13,199 nucleotides of DNA from Desulfobacterales bacterium (GTDB lineage Bacteria; Desulfobacterota; Desulfobacteria; Desulfobacterales; Desulfobacteraceae): the NCBI GenBank assembly GCA_022361135.1, contig JAKSBM010000889.1:1-13199 (forward strand), written 5' to 3'. The first letter of the stretch is position 1; each line of letters opens with the position of its first letter. The position numbers were made by a program, and so were the translations under genes. Below, in pieces: positions 1 through 6,569 of the stretch. The notes below the pieces were generated by a model. The model made no database searches. It was not told the origin of the DNA and worked only from the letters and a program-made list of their open reading frames with translations.

Positions 1-168
1 CAGAAAATCCGACATGGGAAATGCAATCATGGTTGCAGCGATGGTCCCGCCCATAACGATGAGAATGGAAGGGATATTGACAAACATCATGATGCTGCCG
101 CCCAGCAGAATGGTCCCCAGTATAAATCCGATTCCCGAGACAACACCGATGACAGAAGAAATATCCAT
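1..168 (-). CDS. motA: Flagellar motor stator protein MotA (PomA/MotP type), N-terminus only
   Basis: The reading frame starts at 168 on the minus strand and runs off the window edge, giving 56 residues that begin MDISSVIGVVSGIG. Two hydrophobic helices are visible, at about residues 5-24 and 30-50. The second contains NIPSILIVMGGTIAATMIAFP, the hallmark start of PomA/MotA-type stator proteins. MotA forms the inner-membrane ion channel with MotB and drives flagellar rotation; the cytoplasmic torque loop and last two helices lie outside the window. The start is supported by an AAGGG ribosome site about 8 bases upstream. It begins 3 bases after the stop of the HD-GYP-like gene, so the two are almost certainly cotranscribed. 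MotB would be expected next, beyond the edge. The family assignment is firm; the choice between proton-type MotA and sodium-type PomA cannot be made from this fragment. Confidence 0.85.
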   Translation of the reverse strand, partial: MDISSVIGVVSGIGFILGTILLGGSIMMFVNIPSILIVMGGTIAATMIAFPMSDFL

Positions 169-171
169 TTT

Positions 172-1527
172 CTATGCCCTTATGTAAACAGTTTCATCAA
201 CAGGGTATTCCCTGTTGTATTGTATGAGCTTCTCAATTGTTTCCCGGGTTAGAACGGTTCCCCCGGAAAAAAGTTTGGTTCCGGTCCGGGTAAATACGGC
301 GGTGCCCAGCTCCATTCCCGGTTCAAGGTCATCCACGCCGACCCCCCGAATATTCTTCCCCCCCTGGGAGAAATGAAGTACTGCATATTTTTCAAGCTGA
401 CCGACCACAGCCGGATCCAACCGGGTACCGGCCAATTCCCCCAATGCGCCAACCAGGGCCTCCAGGGAATCCATCCGTGGATCATCCCGGAGGGTGTCAA
501 AGACATCGGCACCGGCGAGAATTCTGGAAGCCAGGGGAATACTCCGGCATTTAAGCCCCTCCGGATAGCCCGTCCCGTCGGAATTTTCATTCAGGTATTT
601 AAGAATTTGGGCGGCATTTTCAAATGTCCGGCACCGGGATAAAAGATCAGCCCCCTTCACCGGATATTGCTGCTGAATCTCCTTTGAATATCCGGCAGAT
701 TCGTCGCCATCGCCGACATATCGCAGGACAGATAAGAGCCCCACTTCATGCAACATAGCAGCTTTTTGGATATCCTCCAACTTTTTTCCCTGCACGCCCA
801 TCTTATCACCTAGAAAAGTCGCGATTTCCGCCACCCGCTCCCCATGGCCCCGGTCCACCTCCACATTATTGCGAATCAGGGAATAAAGGATCTGAATGAA
901 GGCCTCGGAATTCTCACTTGCACGGGCCTGGGCTTGGTGGATCTCATCCTCCATGCGATTGCGCAGATGGGTCAGGTGGTTCACCTGCTTCAGGGCATTG
1001 TTCAAACTCTCTTTTTCCGCAATGAGTTCGCCCTTATTTTTCTCCAACGCCTCTTTGAACCGATCCAGATACTCAAAGGAACGGGCCAATTGTCGACGAT
1101 TCTGCCCGTCCTTCTGGGAAAGGGCCTTATACCGCATAAAATATCGGCTGCGATGACGGATCCCATGGGGATCCAGGGGTGGTTCAAGGATGGCCTCATA
1201 CCCCTGTTCCAGAATTTGCTTTTCCACCCCCTTGTCCATGGAATGGGGGGCGACCAGGAACAAAAGCGGGGGAAGCCCCTGGGCTCCAAAGGTTAAATTG
1301 GCTTTAATGGCCCCGGCCCGGTCCAGGAGCATGGAGGGTTCCACGCCGGGTTCAACGACCACAATATCCGGGCGCATGGGAATATCCAACGGCCCGTCCA
1401 TGTCCTGCCAATGGAGAACAAATCCCCGTTCCCGGGCAAAAAGGCGTGCGACATCTCCCTGCTCCTGAATGCCCAGGTACAAGAGGGAATGCATGTGTTT
1501 ATCCCGGTCCAGGTCCGATGATTCCAT
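172..1527 (-). CDS. Degenerate HD-GYP-domain protein with N-terminal receiver-like region and coiled coil
   Basis: A 451-residue cytoplasmic protein. Residues about 13-130 look like a divergent response-regulator fold (PDIVVVEPG near 53-61, LLFLVAPHS near 88-96) without a clear phosphorylation site. Residues 150-205 are a charged helical linker, probably coiled coil. Residues 205-390 match an HD-GYP domain: HGERVAEIA (228-236), LHEVGLL (259-265), SDGTGYPEGL (316-325), ASRILAGADVFDTL (333-346). The tail PGMELGTAVFTRTGTKLFSGGTVLT is typical of HD-GYP/HDOD proteins. HD-GYP enzymes hydrolyse cyclic di-GMP, but here the HD pair reads HE (260-261), the HP histidine reads Tyr288 and the HHE triad reads LNE (312-314). 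Most metal ligands are therefore missing and I infer a non-catalytic cyclic-di-GMP sensor or scaffold. It lies 4 bases after the HD hydrolase gene and 3 bases before motA, which points to motility control. Confidence 0.8.
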   Translation of the reverse strand: MESSDLDRDKHMHSLLYLGIQEQGDVARLFARERGFVLHWQDMDGPLDIPMRPDIVVVEPGVEPSMLLDRAGAIKANLTFGAQGLPPLLFLVAPHSMDKGVEKQILEQGYEAILEPPLDPHGIRHRSRYFMRYKALSQKDGQNRRQLARSFEYLDRFKEALEKNKGELIAEKESLNNALKQVNHLTHLRNRMEDEIHQAQARASENSEAFIQILYSLIRNNVEVDRGHGERVAEIATFLGDKMGVQGKKLEDIQKAAMLHEVGLLSVLRYVGDGDESAGYSKEIQQQYPVKGADLLSRCRTFENAAQILKYLNENSDGTGYPEGLKCRSIPLASRILAGADVFDTLRDDPRMDSLEALVGALGELAGTRLDPAVVGQLEKYAVLHFSQGGKNIRGVGVDDLEPGMELGTAVFTRTGTKLFSGGTVLTRETIEKLIQYNREYPVDETVYIRA

Positions 1528-1531
1528 AGAA

Positions 1532-2083
1532 TTATTCCGAATACTCCGTCATCCACCACTCATCCCAGCGGGTGGCCAAAAGGCTTTTACCAATCTCTTT
1601 TCCCAGGTCGGTTTTCAAACGTTTTTCCACCGTGGGTATCCAATATTCAGGCGGCTTGGCCCCATTGTCCTTTAATTTTTTCAGTTCCAAAATAAAGGAA
1701 AGCTGATCCGCATCATTGGCCAATTGGGCTTCCCGGGTTTTCTTCCCGTTGAACTCCTGGATCAGGGATCGAATCTCATCACCAAAGGGAAGATTCCGGG
1801 TCATATCTGCCACTGCTCTTTCTTCATCGGCAGTGGCATACTTTTTCTGTACATAATTAAAATCACCGATCCGGGCTTCGGGAATATCGTGGACCAGGGC
1901 CATGGATATCAACCGTTCGCGATCCAGGTCCGGTTCCAGGCGGGCCATGGCAAAACAAATGAATGCGGTGGTGAAACTATGCTCTGCGATACTTTCGTCG
2001 CCGGAGCCGAGAAAGGCATATCCGGATCGGGTAATATCACTTAATAATCTGATTTCAAACAAGAGGTTGGCAATTGACTTCAT
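1532..2083 (-). CDS. HD-domain phosphohydrolase, YfbR/HDDC2-like
   Basis: A 183-residue protein starting MKSIANLLFEIRLL. It carries the HD-hydrolase metal ligands in the order and spacing of the YfbR/HDDC2 group: His35 (SIAEHSFTTAF), His65-Asp66 with Glu69 (ALVHDIPEARIGD) and Asp126 (NDADQLSF). Known YfbR enzymes are 5'-deoxynucleotidases that remove phosphate from dNMPs, and this is the best guess for the reaction; the substrate is not proven by sequence. Length fits the family. The frame stays open upstream to 2227, but that extension would cross the promoter region and the start of the divergent LysM gene and has no family similarity, so 2083 is chosen. The ribosome site before it is weak (TTGGA). 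It is the first gene of a run leading to the HD-GYP-like gene and motA, with a 4-base gap to the next gene. Confidence 0.82.
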   Translation of the reverse strand: MKSIANLLFEIRLLSDITRSGYAFLGSGDESIAEHSFTTAFICFAMARLEPDLDRERLISMALVHDIPEARIGDFNYVQKKYATADEERAVADMTRNLPFGDEIRSLIQEFNGKKTREAQLANDADQLSFILELKKLKDNGAKPPEYWIPTVEKRLKTDLGKEIGKSLLATRWDEWWMTEYSE

Positions 2084-2117
2084 TTTTATTCCAAATCGTA
2101 TATAGGGGTAACACTGC

Positions 2118-2146
2118 TTGACAAATTTATAGAACAAGAGTTTAAA
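2118..2146 (+). promoter_or_regulatory. Predicted sigma-70-type promoter of the LysM gene
   Basis: The -35 box TTGACA (2118-2123) is a perfect match. A 17-base spacer leads to TTTAAA (2141-2146), 4 of 6 to the -10 consensus. Transcription would begin near 2153 and leave a leader of about 43 bases before the LysM start codon. It overlaps the oppositely directed promoter at 2126-2155. Confidence 0.5.
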
Positions 2147-2155
2147 TAAAGTCAA
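2126..2155 (-). promoter_or_regulatory. Predicted sigma-70-type promoter of the HD / HD-GYP / motA run
   Basis: Read on the minus strand, TTGACT (2155-2150) is followed after 18 bases by TATAAA (2131-2126). Each box matches its consensus at 5 of 6 positions. Transcription would start near 2119 and leave a leader of about 36 bases before the start at 2083. It lies on the same DNA as the promoter for the LysM gene, so only one polymerase could occupy the site at a time. Confidence 0.5.
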
Positions 2156-2195
2156 GAAGTCCCAAACCCTTATCCCGCCTAACAAGGGAGCCATC

Positions 2196-3173
2196 ATGAA
2201 AGCCATCAAACACACTTTGGTCGTCATTGGAATATTGTGTTCCGTCCTTTTTTCCGGTTTTTCCGGGGCCGGTGCCGAGCCGGGCGAATTCTATTACACC
2301 ATTCAAAAGGGCGACACCCTCTGGGATCTGTCCCAGAAATTTTACAATTCCCAATGGGATTGGCCCGGCCTGTGGGAACTCAATCAAAAAATTAAAAATC
2401 CCCACTGGATCTATCCGGGCAATCAAATTCAAATTTTCTACAAGGGCTACCAGGCCATCTCAAATATGCAGGCCCCACCCCAGCAACTCCCAAGCCCGCC
2501 CCAATTCTCCTACTACCACATGGATTACGTGGGATACATCCGCTCGGAATCCATCCCATCCCTGGGCACGGTCATCGAAGGCAGCAAGGGCCAGGAAATG
2601 ATTTCAAAGGGGGATAAATTTTACATCAAACCGTCCCGGCTGGGGATTTTTAAAACGGGTGCCACCTACCTGGTATTTGCCACCCAACCGGTTGAAGAGA
2701 ATCACAATGAAATTGTTTACACCGGTGTCCAGCATAAGATCAAAGCCAGAATCACCATCCTGGAAGACCAGGGCACTTTGGTTCTGGCACGGGCCGACCA
2801 CGGCATACGGGAAGTCAGCCCCGGGGATCATATCATGGAATACCGCCCGATTGATGCCCTGTTGGAAGTGGACGACAGCCCCGGCCCGGTCCAATCCACC
2901 CTGATCTGCTCCGAAGAAAATCTAAATATGATCAACGATTATAAAATCGCATTCATTGACAAGGGCAGGGCCCACGGCATCCGCCCCGGCCAGATCCGCA
3001 CCATTGCCCAGGGTCGCACCGTGGGACATAAAACCCTATTTTCGGAACCGCCCATCACCCTCAGCCATTCAGAAGTGGGCAAGGCCATTGTCCTCAGGGC
3101 CGAAGAGGCCACGGCCACCATCATGGTTCTCACCTCCAGCCGCGATATCCATCCCGGCGACATGGTCCAATAG
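2196..3173 (+). CDS. Exported LysM-domain peptidoglycan-binding protein
   Basis: A 325-residue protein. Residues 1-27 form a signal peptide with a basic start (MKAIKHTL), a hydrophobic core and a small-residue cleavage site near AGA-EPG, so it is exported to the periplasm or envelope. A single LysM domain covers about residues 32-81 (YYTIQKGDTLWDLSQKFY, then WIYPGNQIQIF), a fold that binds N-acetylglucosamine-containing glycan, mainly peptidoglycan. The remaining 230 residues are mostly beta-type with no catalytic motif I recognise; PGDHIMEY and PGDMVQ near 276 and the C-terminus are similar short turns, suggesting repeated small domains. No hydrolase signature is seen, so a structural or envelope-anchoring role is more likely than an enzymatic one. 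The start has a good ribosome site (AAGGGAG, 6 bases upstream). It is transcribed divergently from the HD gene run and converges on the GspE gene. Confidence 0.85.
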   Translation: MKAIKHTLVVIGILCSVLFSGFSGAGAEPGEFYYTIQKGDTLWDLSQKFYNSQWDWPGLWELNQKIKNPHWIYPGNQIQIFYKGYQAISNMQAPPQQLPSPPQFSYYHMDYVGYIRSESIPSLGTVIEGSKGQEMISKGDKFYIKPSRLGIFKTGATYLVFATQPVEENHNEIVYTGVQHKIKARITILEDQGTLVLARADHGIREVSPGDHIMEYRPIDALLEVDDSPGPVQSTLICSEENLNMINDYKIAFIDKGRAHGIRPGQIRTIAQGRTVGHKTLFSEPPITLSHSEVGKAIVLRAEEATATIMVLTSSRDIHPGDMVQ

Positions 3174-3177
3174 CTCC

Positions 3178-3208
3178 AGGGGCTGAATGTCCCTGGACAT
3201 TCAGCCTT
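3178..3208. terminator. Hairpin between convergent genes, likely bidirectional terminator
   Basis: A perfect 12-base inverted repeat, GGCTGAATGTCC at 3181-3192 and GGACATTCAGCC at 3195-3206, sits in the 35-base gap between the LysM stop and the gspE stop. The T-tract is weak on both strands (TTCTAAT on plus), so it may work as a transcript-end stabiliser or a poor terminator rather than a strong intrinsic one. Confidence 0.55.
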
Positions 3209-5032
3209 CTAATACTGATCCCAGGTCACCCGCAACACTTCCTGGTAGGTGGTCTGGCCCATGAGCATTTTTCGAATCCCACTTTCCCGCAATAAAACCA
3301 ACCCCTCTTCCTTTGACCTGGCCCGGAGGGCTTCCAGATTGGCGTCCTCGGAGGTCATCCGCTTCAACTTGTCCGAGTAGGGCATGATTTCATAGATCCC
3401 CGTCCGCCCCTGGTAGCCCGTCTGGCGGCATTTCATGCACCCCTTGCCGTGGCGCAGGGGGATCTTCCCCGTCTTTCCCACATCCAGCCCCATGCGTTTC
3501 AATTCATGGGAATCCATTTCATAGGTCTGGGCACAATGGGGGCAGACCTTGCGCACCAGACGCTGGGCCACAATTCCATTGAGGGAGGCCTGGATGAGAT
3601 AGGGGGGTACCCCCAGGTCCATGAGGCGGAAAAGACTGGAAACCGAATCATTGGTATGGAGGGTGGAAAGAACCAAATGGCCGGTGAGGGCAGCCTGGAC
3701 CGCAGAATTCACCGTTTCCCGGTCCCGGATCTCACCCACCATGATGATGTCGGGGTCCTGGCGCAGGATATTGCGCAGCACACTGGCAAAGGTCACATCA
3801 ATGGCCGGCTGCACCGCAATCTGATTAAACTCCTCGTGGACCATTTCAATGGGATCCTCCACCGTGGTGATATTCACCTCCGGGGAGGAGAGCATGCGCA
3901 AACTGGAATAAAGGGTGGTGGATTTACCAGACCCCGTGGGGCCGGTTACCAGAACGATGCCAAAGGGCATGGAAATTAATTTTTTATATTTTTCGAAATC
4001 GGTCTTAAAAAATCCCAGGTTTTCCAAATCCTGGAACAGCAGGTCCGGATCCATGATCCGCATGACCACCTTCTCCCCAAAGGCCACGGGAATGGTGGAG
4101 ACACGGATTTCCACCTCGGCCTCATCCTTGCCCATCTTAATACGGCCGTCCTGGGGCCGCCGCTTCTCTGCCATATCCAACCCGGAGAGGGTTTTAATCC
4201 GGCTCACCACGGCGTTGTGGAGCTGTTTGGGTAATTTATAAGCGGTGTGCAAAGCCCCGTCGATGCGCATGCGAACCAGGCAGATATCCCGTTTGGGCTC
4301 GATGTGGATATCACTGGCCTTTTGATCAAAGGCATAGGTAAAAAGGTGATCCACAGCATTCACAATGTGCTTATCCGTGGCGGGCATGTCATCCTTGGAG
4401 GCCAACTTCACAAACCGCTCCAGGTTCCCCAGATCCACCCCCTTGGTGGCAAAGAGATCCTCGGCAGCGGAAATGGAGCGATGGAAGCCGAAGAACTCCC
4501 GGATCAATTTCTGGATATCGGACCGGGCACTGACAATGGGTTTCACCTTCAGTTTGGAAACCATCTCCACATCCTGGATGGCTTCCCGGTTAAAGGGATT
4601 GGGCGTGGCCACCACCAACTTGCCCTCCTCCACCCGGAGGGGCAATAACAGATGGCGGGCGGCAAAGGATTTGGAAATGGTACCGGTGACAATGCTCAAT
4701 TCCAGCTTCAGGGGATCAATCTTCTGATAGTCCAGTTTCCAGGCCCGGGCCAGGGCCCGGTATATCAAATCTTCATCCAGGGGCTTCTCCGGAGCATCGG
4801 CCCGCATGAGTTTGAGGAAAAGCACCACATCGATGAAGTCCAACCGCCCCATGGCCTGGGCCTTGGGAACACCCTGGAACTCCCCCTGGGCCTGTTGTTG
4901 AAAGATTTGCTCCTTGATGCGCGATTCCTGGCCGAGAATATCCGTGGCCTTTTCCTTGGAAACCAGACCACCGGCCACCAGAACACCGGCAATTTTACGT
5001 GAAGAAAAATGGGACGTTTGCATGGATCTCAT
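3209..5032 (-). CDS. GspE/PulE/PilB-family secretion or pilus assembly ATPase
   Basis: A 607-residue cytoplasmic motor ATPase of type II secretion or type IV pilus systems, which powers assembly of a pilus or pseudopilus. An N-terminal T2SSE_N/MshEN-like domain lies at about residues 85-185. The core has the Asp box (ASDIHIEP near 239 and RIDGAL near 256), Walker A GPTGSGKST (364-372), Walker B region IIMVGEIRD (429-437), a His box (STLHTNDS) and a zinc-binding CxxC pair (497/500 and 532/535), so all catalytic parts are present. The frame is open to 5161, but a predicted promoter at 5079-5108 lies inside that extension, and 5032 follows an AGGGTGG ribosome site; 5023 (MQTSHFSS) is also possible. 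No other secretion or pilus genes are in view, so GspE versus PilB cannot be settled. It stands alone as a transcription unit here. Confidence 0.88.
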   Translation of the reverse strand: MRSMQTSHFSSRKIAGVLVAGGLVSKEKATDILGQESRIKEQIFQQQAQGEFQGVPKAQAMGRLDFIDVVLFLKLMRADAPEKPLDEDLIYRALARAWKLDYQKIDPLKLELSIVTGTISKSFAARHLLLPLRVEEGKLVVATPNPFNREAIQDVEMVSKLKVKPIVSARSDIQKLIREFFGFHRSISAAEDLFATKGVDLGNLERFVKLASKDDMPATDKHIVNAVDHLFTYAFDQKASDIHIEPKRDICLVRMRIDGALHTAYKLPKQLHNAVVSRIKTLSGLDMAEKRRPQDGRIKMGKDEAEVEIRVSTIPVAFGEKVVMRIMDPDLLFQDLENLGFFKTDFEKYKKLISMPFGIVLVTGPTGSGKSTTLYSSLRMLSSPEVNITTVEDPIEMVHEEFNQIAVQPAIDVTFASVLRNILRQDPDIIMVGEIRDRETVNSAVQAALTGHLVLSTLHTNDSVSSLFRLMDLGVPPYLIQASLNGIVAQRLVRKVCPHCAQTYEMDSHELKRMGLDVGKTGKIPLRHGKGCMKCRQTGYQGRTGIYEIMPYSDKLKRMTSEDANLEALRARSKEEGLVLLRESGIRKMLMGQTTYQEVLRVTWDQY

Positions 5033-5078
5033 AACCACCCTATTTAACGAAGGAATAATGGATAAACGCCATAGGGAA

Positions 5079-5108
5079 GTTATATCGGAAGGGGAAAGCC
5101 CTTGTAAA
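5079..5108 (-). promoter_or_regulatory. Predicted sigma-70-type promoter of the GspE/PilB gene
   Basis: On the minus strand TTTACA (5108-5103) is followed after 18 bases by TATAAC (5084-5079). Both boxes match their consensus at 5 of 6 positions. The transcript would start near 5072, about 40 bases before the chosen start codon. This argues against the longer in-frame extension to 5161. Confidence 0.45.
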
Positions 5109-5134
5109 GGCTGGATTGGTTTTAAAGGCCCGAC

Positions 5135-5163
5135 TTGACATTTCAGGGGTAGTCTGCTCAAAC
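5135..5163 (+). promoter_or_regulatory. Possible promoter of the EamA transporter gene
   Basis: A perfect -35 box TTGACA lies at 5135-5140. The element 17 bases downstream, TCAAAC, matches the -10 consensus at only 3 of 6 positions, so the promoter would be weak or activator-dependent. The position, about 30 bases upstream of the start codon, fits. Confidence 0.28.
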
Positions 5164-5195
5164 CAGTTCAATTAATTCCATCAAGGATTGGGGAT

Positions 5196-6065
5196 ATGAT
5201 TCATTTCAAACTGATCTTGACCGCATTTTTCTGGGGCGGAGCATTTGTTGCCGGCAAAGCTATATCCACGGATGTGGAGCCCTGCGCAGCCGCCTTTCTC
5301 AGATTCGCAATCGCCTCCTGTCTTCTAACCCTTTTCACCTGGAAACGGGAAGGCCGACTCCCCGGCTTGACCCAAAAACAATTTTTCCAGGTCATGCTCC
5401 TGGGCCTAACGGGTATTTTCCTCTACAATATCCTCTTTTTCACGGCCCTGGGGATGATCAACGCCAATCGGGCGGCGTTGATCATTGCACTCAATCCCAT
5501 TGCCATCACCCTCTTGTCCGGCCTGCTGCTTGGGCAGAAACTGCCCCTGAAAACAAGCATGGGACTCATGATTTCCCTGTGTGGGGCCATCCTGGTCATC
5601 ACCAACGGCAACCCAATCCAAACCCTGAACCAGGGACTGGGCCGGGGAGATCTCATTGTCATGGGATGTGTTCTGGTCTGGGCAATCTACTCCATTTCCG
5701 GAAGGCCGCTCATGGAAAGATTCTCCCCACTGGTTACGGTCTGCTATGCCTCCCTGGCCGGAACGGCCATGCTTCTCATCCCGGCCCTTTACAACGGCCT
5801 GCTGCATCAAATGACCGGATATTCAACCCTGGACTGGACGGCCCTGGCCTACATGGGTGTCATGGCCACGGTGGTGGGATTTATCTGGTACTACGAAGGA
5901 ATATTGACAATCGGCCCGGTTCGATCCGGGGTCTTCATCAACCTGGTGCCGGTGAGTGCGGTGATCCTGGCATTTCTTTTTCTGGATGAACCCATCACCC
6001 TGCCCTTGCTCCTGGGCGGCGGATTGGTGGTCACCGGGGTTTATATGACCCAGAAGGCCACATGA
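5196..6065 (+). CDS. DMT-superfamily EamA/RhaT-type membrane transporter
   Basis: A 289-residue inner-membrane protein with about ten hydrophobic helices arranged as two tandem EamA domains (about residues 4-136 and 148-286). The internal duplication is visible in the paired signatures INANRAALIIALNPIAITLL (88-107) and IGPVRSGVFINLVPVSAVIL (239-258), followed by LGQKL and LDEPIT respectively. The family exports amino acids, metabolites or drugs, and the substrate cannot be read from sequence. The start codon follows a GGATTGGGG ribosome site with close spacing. The gene is monocistronic: it diverges from the gspE-like gene and converges on the ferredoxin gene. No obvious partner in the neighbourhood points to a substrate. 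Cysteine export is a known activity of some EamA proteins (E. coli YdeD/EamA), but the cysteine gene is 1.4 kb away in another transcription unit, so that link is only speculative. Confidence 0.85.
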   Translation: MIHFKLILTAFFWGGAFVAGKAISTDVEPCAAAFLRFAIASCLLTLFTWKREGRLPGLTQKQFFQVMLLGLTGIFLYNILFFTALGMINANRAALIIALNPIAITLLSGLLLGQKLPLKTSMGLMISLCGAILVITNGNPIQTLNQGLGRGDLIVMGCVLVWAIYSISGRPLMERFSPLVTVCYASLAGTAMLLIPALYNGLLHQMTGYSTLDWTALAYMGVMATVVGFIWYYEGILTIGPVRSGVFINLVPVSAVILAFLFLDEPITLPLLLGGGLVVTGVYMTQKAT

Positions 6066-6192
6066 TCAGCTTTAATGATTTGAGGCCACCCCTAATAATT
6101 GTCTTTTGACATGATTTCTGCGCCTTGAACCCACGCCAAAATCCTGAATTATTAGAAGTACCCTTGAATGGATAAAAAAAGAATAGGCGGGG

Positions 6193-6238
6193 AAAAATAA
6201 AAAATGCCGGGCCTGTGAACATCACAGATCCGGCATTT
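6193..6238 (-). terminator. Intrinsic terminator of the ferredoxin gene
   Basis: Stem arms AAATGCCGG (6202-6210) and CCGGCATTT (6230-6238) enclose a second stem of CTGTGA (6213-6218) with TCACAG (6222-6227). Read on the minus strand, the hairpin begins 24 bases after the ferredoxin stop and is followed by a run TTTTTTATTTTT (6204-6193). This is a textbook strong terminator for the minus strand. On the plus strand it lacks a T-tract but may still protect the EamA transcript end. Confidence 0.85.
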
Positions 6239-6262
6239 AAAGCAATCGTGTAAAGACGTTGT

Positions 6263-6451
6263 CTAGTCTTCTTCAATAACGATGGCGTCTTCTTCGCATA
6301 CTTCTACACAGGATTCGCAGCCCATGCATTCTTCTGCGTTGACGGGGACAGACTTTTCGTCTTCCATTTCAAATACTTCAACGGGACATACGTCTACACA
6401 TTCTTCACAACCAACACATTTGGACTGGTCAACGATAGGGTTAAAAGCCAT
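6263..6451 (-). CDS. 2[4Fe-4S] ferredoxin, clostridial type
   Basis: A 62-residue soluble electron carrier with two cluster motifs: CVGCEECVDVCP at residues 12-23 and CMGCESCVEVCEEDA at 42-56. Each has CxxCxxCxxxC spacing, so two low-potential [4Fe-4S] clusters are expected. The second motif lacks the usual proline after its last cysteine (CE instead of CP), a tolerated variation. The protein is strongly acidic and ends EEDAIVIEED, as in ferredoxins of strict anaerobes that serve pyruvate:ferredoxin oxidoreductase, hydrogenases and CO2-fixing enzymes; the exact partner is unknown. An ideal AAGGAGG ribosome site sits 7 bases before ATG, a likely promoter lies upstream and a strong terminator follows. 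Together they indicate a highly expressed single-gene transcript. Identification as a ferredoxin is certain; the redox partner is not. Confidence 0.95.
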   Translation of the reverse strand: MAFNPIVDQSKCVGCEECVDVCPVEVFEMEDEKSVPVNAEECMGCESCVEVCEEDAIVIEED

Positions 6452-6530
6452 TTTGTAGCCTCCTTAAATAATTTAAGATTCTTCTTATTATAAACTCATT
6501 CTTTAAGCTGTGCTCAGTTTAAAAAACGCT

Positions 6531-6558
6531 TTTATAACATCTGCTTTGATAAAATCAA
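6531..6558 (-). promoter_or_regulatory. Predicted promoter of the ferredoxin gene
   Basis: On the minus strand TTGATT (6558-6553) and TATAAA (6536-6531) are separated by 16 bases, 4 of 6 and 5 of 6 to consensus. The leader would be about 70 bases. A perfect TATAAT at 6492-6487 is an alternative -10 box but has no recognisable -35 box at the right distance. The -35 box lies inside the inverted repeat at 6547-6569, which could therefore act as an operator. Confidence 0.4.
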
Positions 6559-6569
6559 GTGTTTTATCA
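6547..6569. repeat. Inverted repeat overlapping a stop codon and the ferredoxin promoter
   Basis: TGATAAAA (6547-6554) and TTTTATCA (6562-6569) are exact inverted copies 7 bases apart. The element covers the stop codon of the upstream 315-residue gene and the predicted ferredoxin -35 box. It could be an operator, or a weak AT-rich terminator of the upstream unit. The inner part TTGAT-AAA-ATCAA (6546-6558) is also self-complementary. Confidence 0.4.

Noticed and set aside
2084..2227. N-terminal extension of the YfbR-like gene
   Set aside because: It would run across the overlapping divergent promoters and into the start of the LysM gene, and the family begins at the MKSIANLL position.
5033..5161. 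N-terminal extension of the GspE-like gene
   Set aside because: The frame is open, but the extra 43 residues resemble no part of the family and cover a good minus-strand promoter (5079-5108). A ribosome site is found just before 5032.
6106..6134. Perfect TTGACA in the gap after the EamA gene, possibly an orphan small-RNA promoter
   Set aside because: No -10 box lies at 16-18 bases (ACCCAC at 17), and on the plus strand the downstream hairpin lacks a T-tract, so there is no complete small-RNA gene.
6092..6155. Nine-base inverted repeat CTAATAATT / AATTATTAG separated by 46 bases
   Set aside because: It is AT-rich, does not extend beyond nine bases, and has no relation to a gene start. Chance is a sufficient explanation.
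6031..6276. An 81-codon minus-strand frame across the EamA-ferredoxin gap
   Set aside because: It reads through the strong ferredoxin terminator hairpin and has no recognisable domain or ribosome site.
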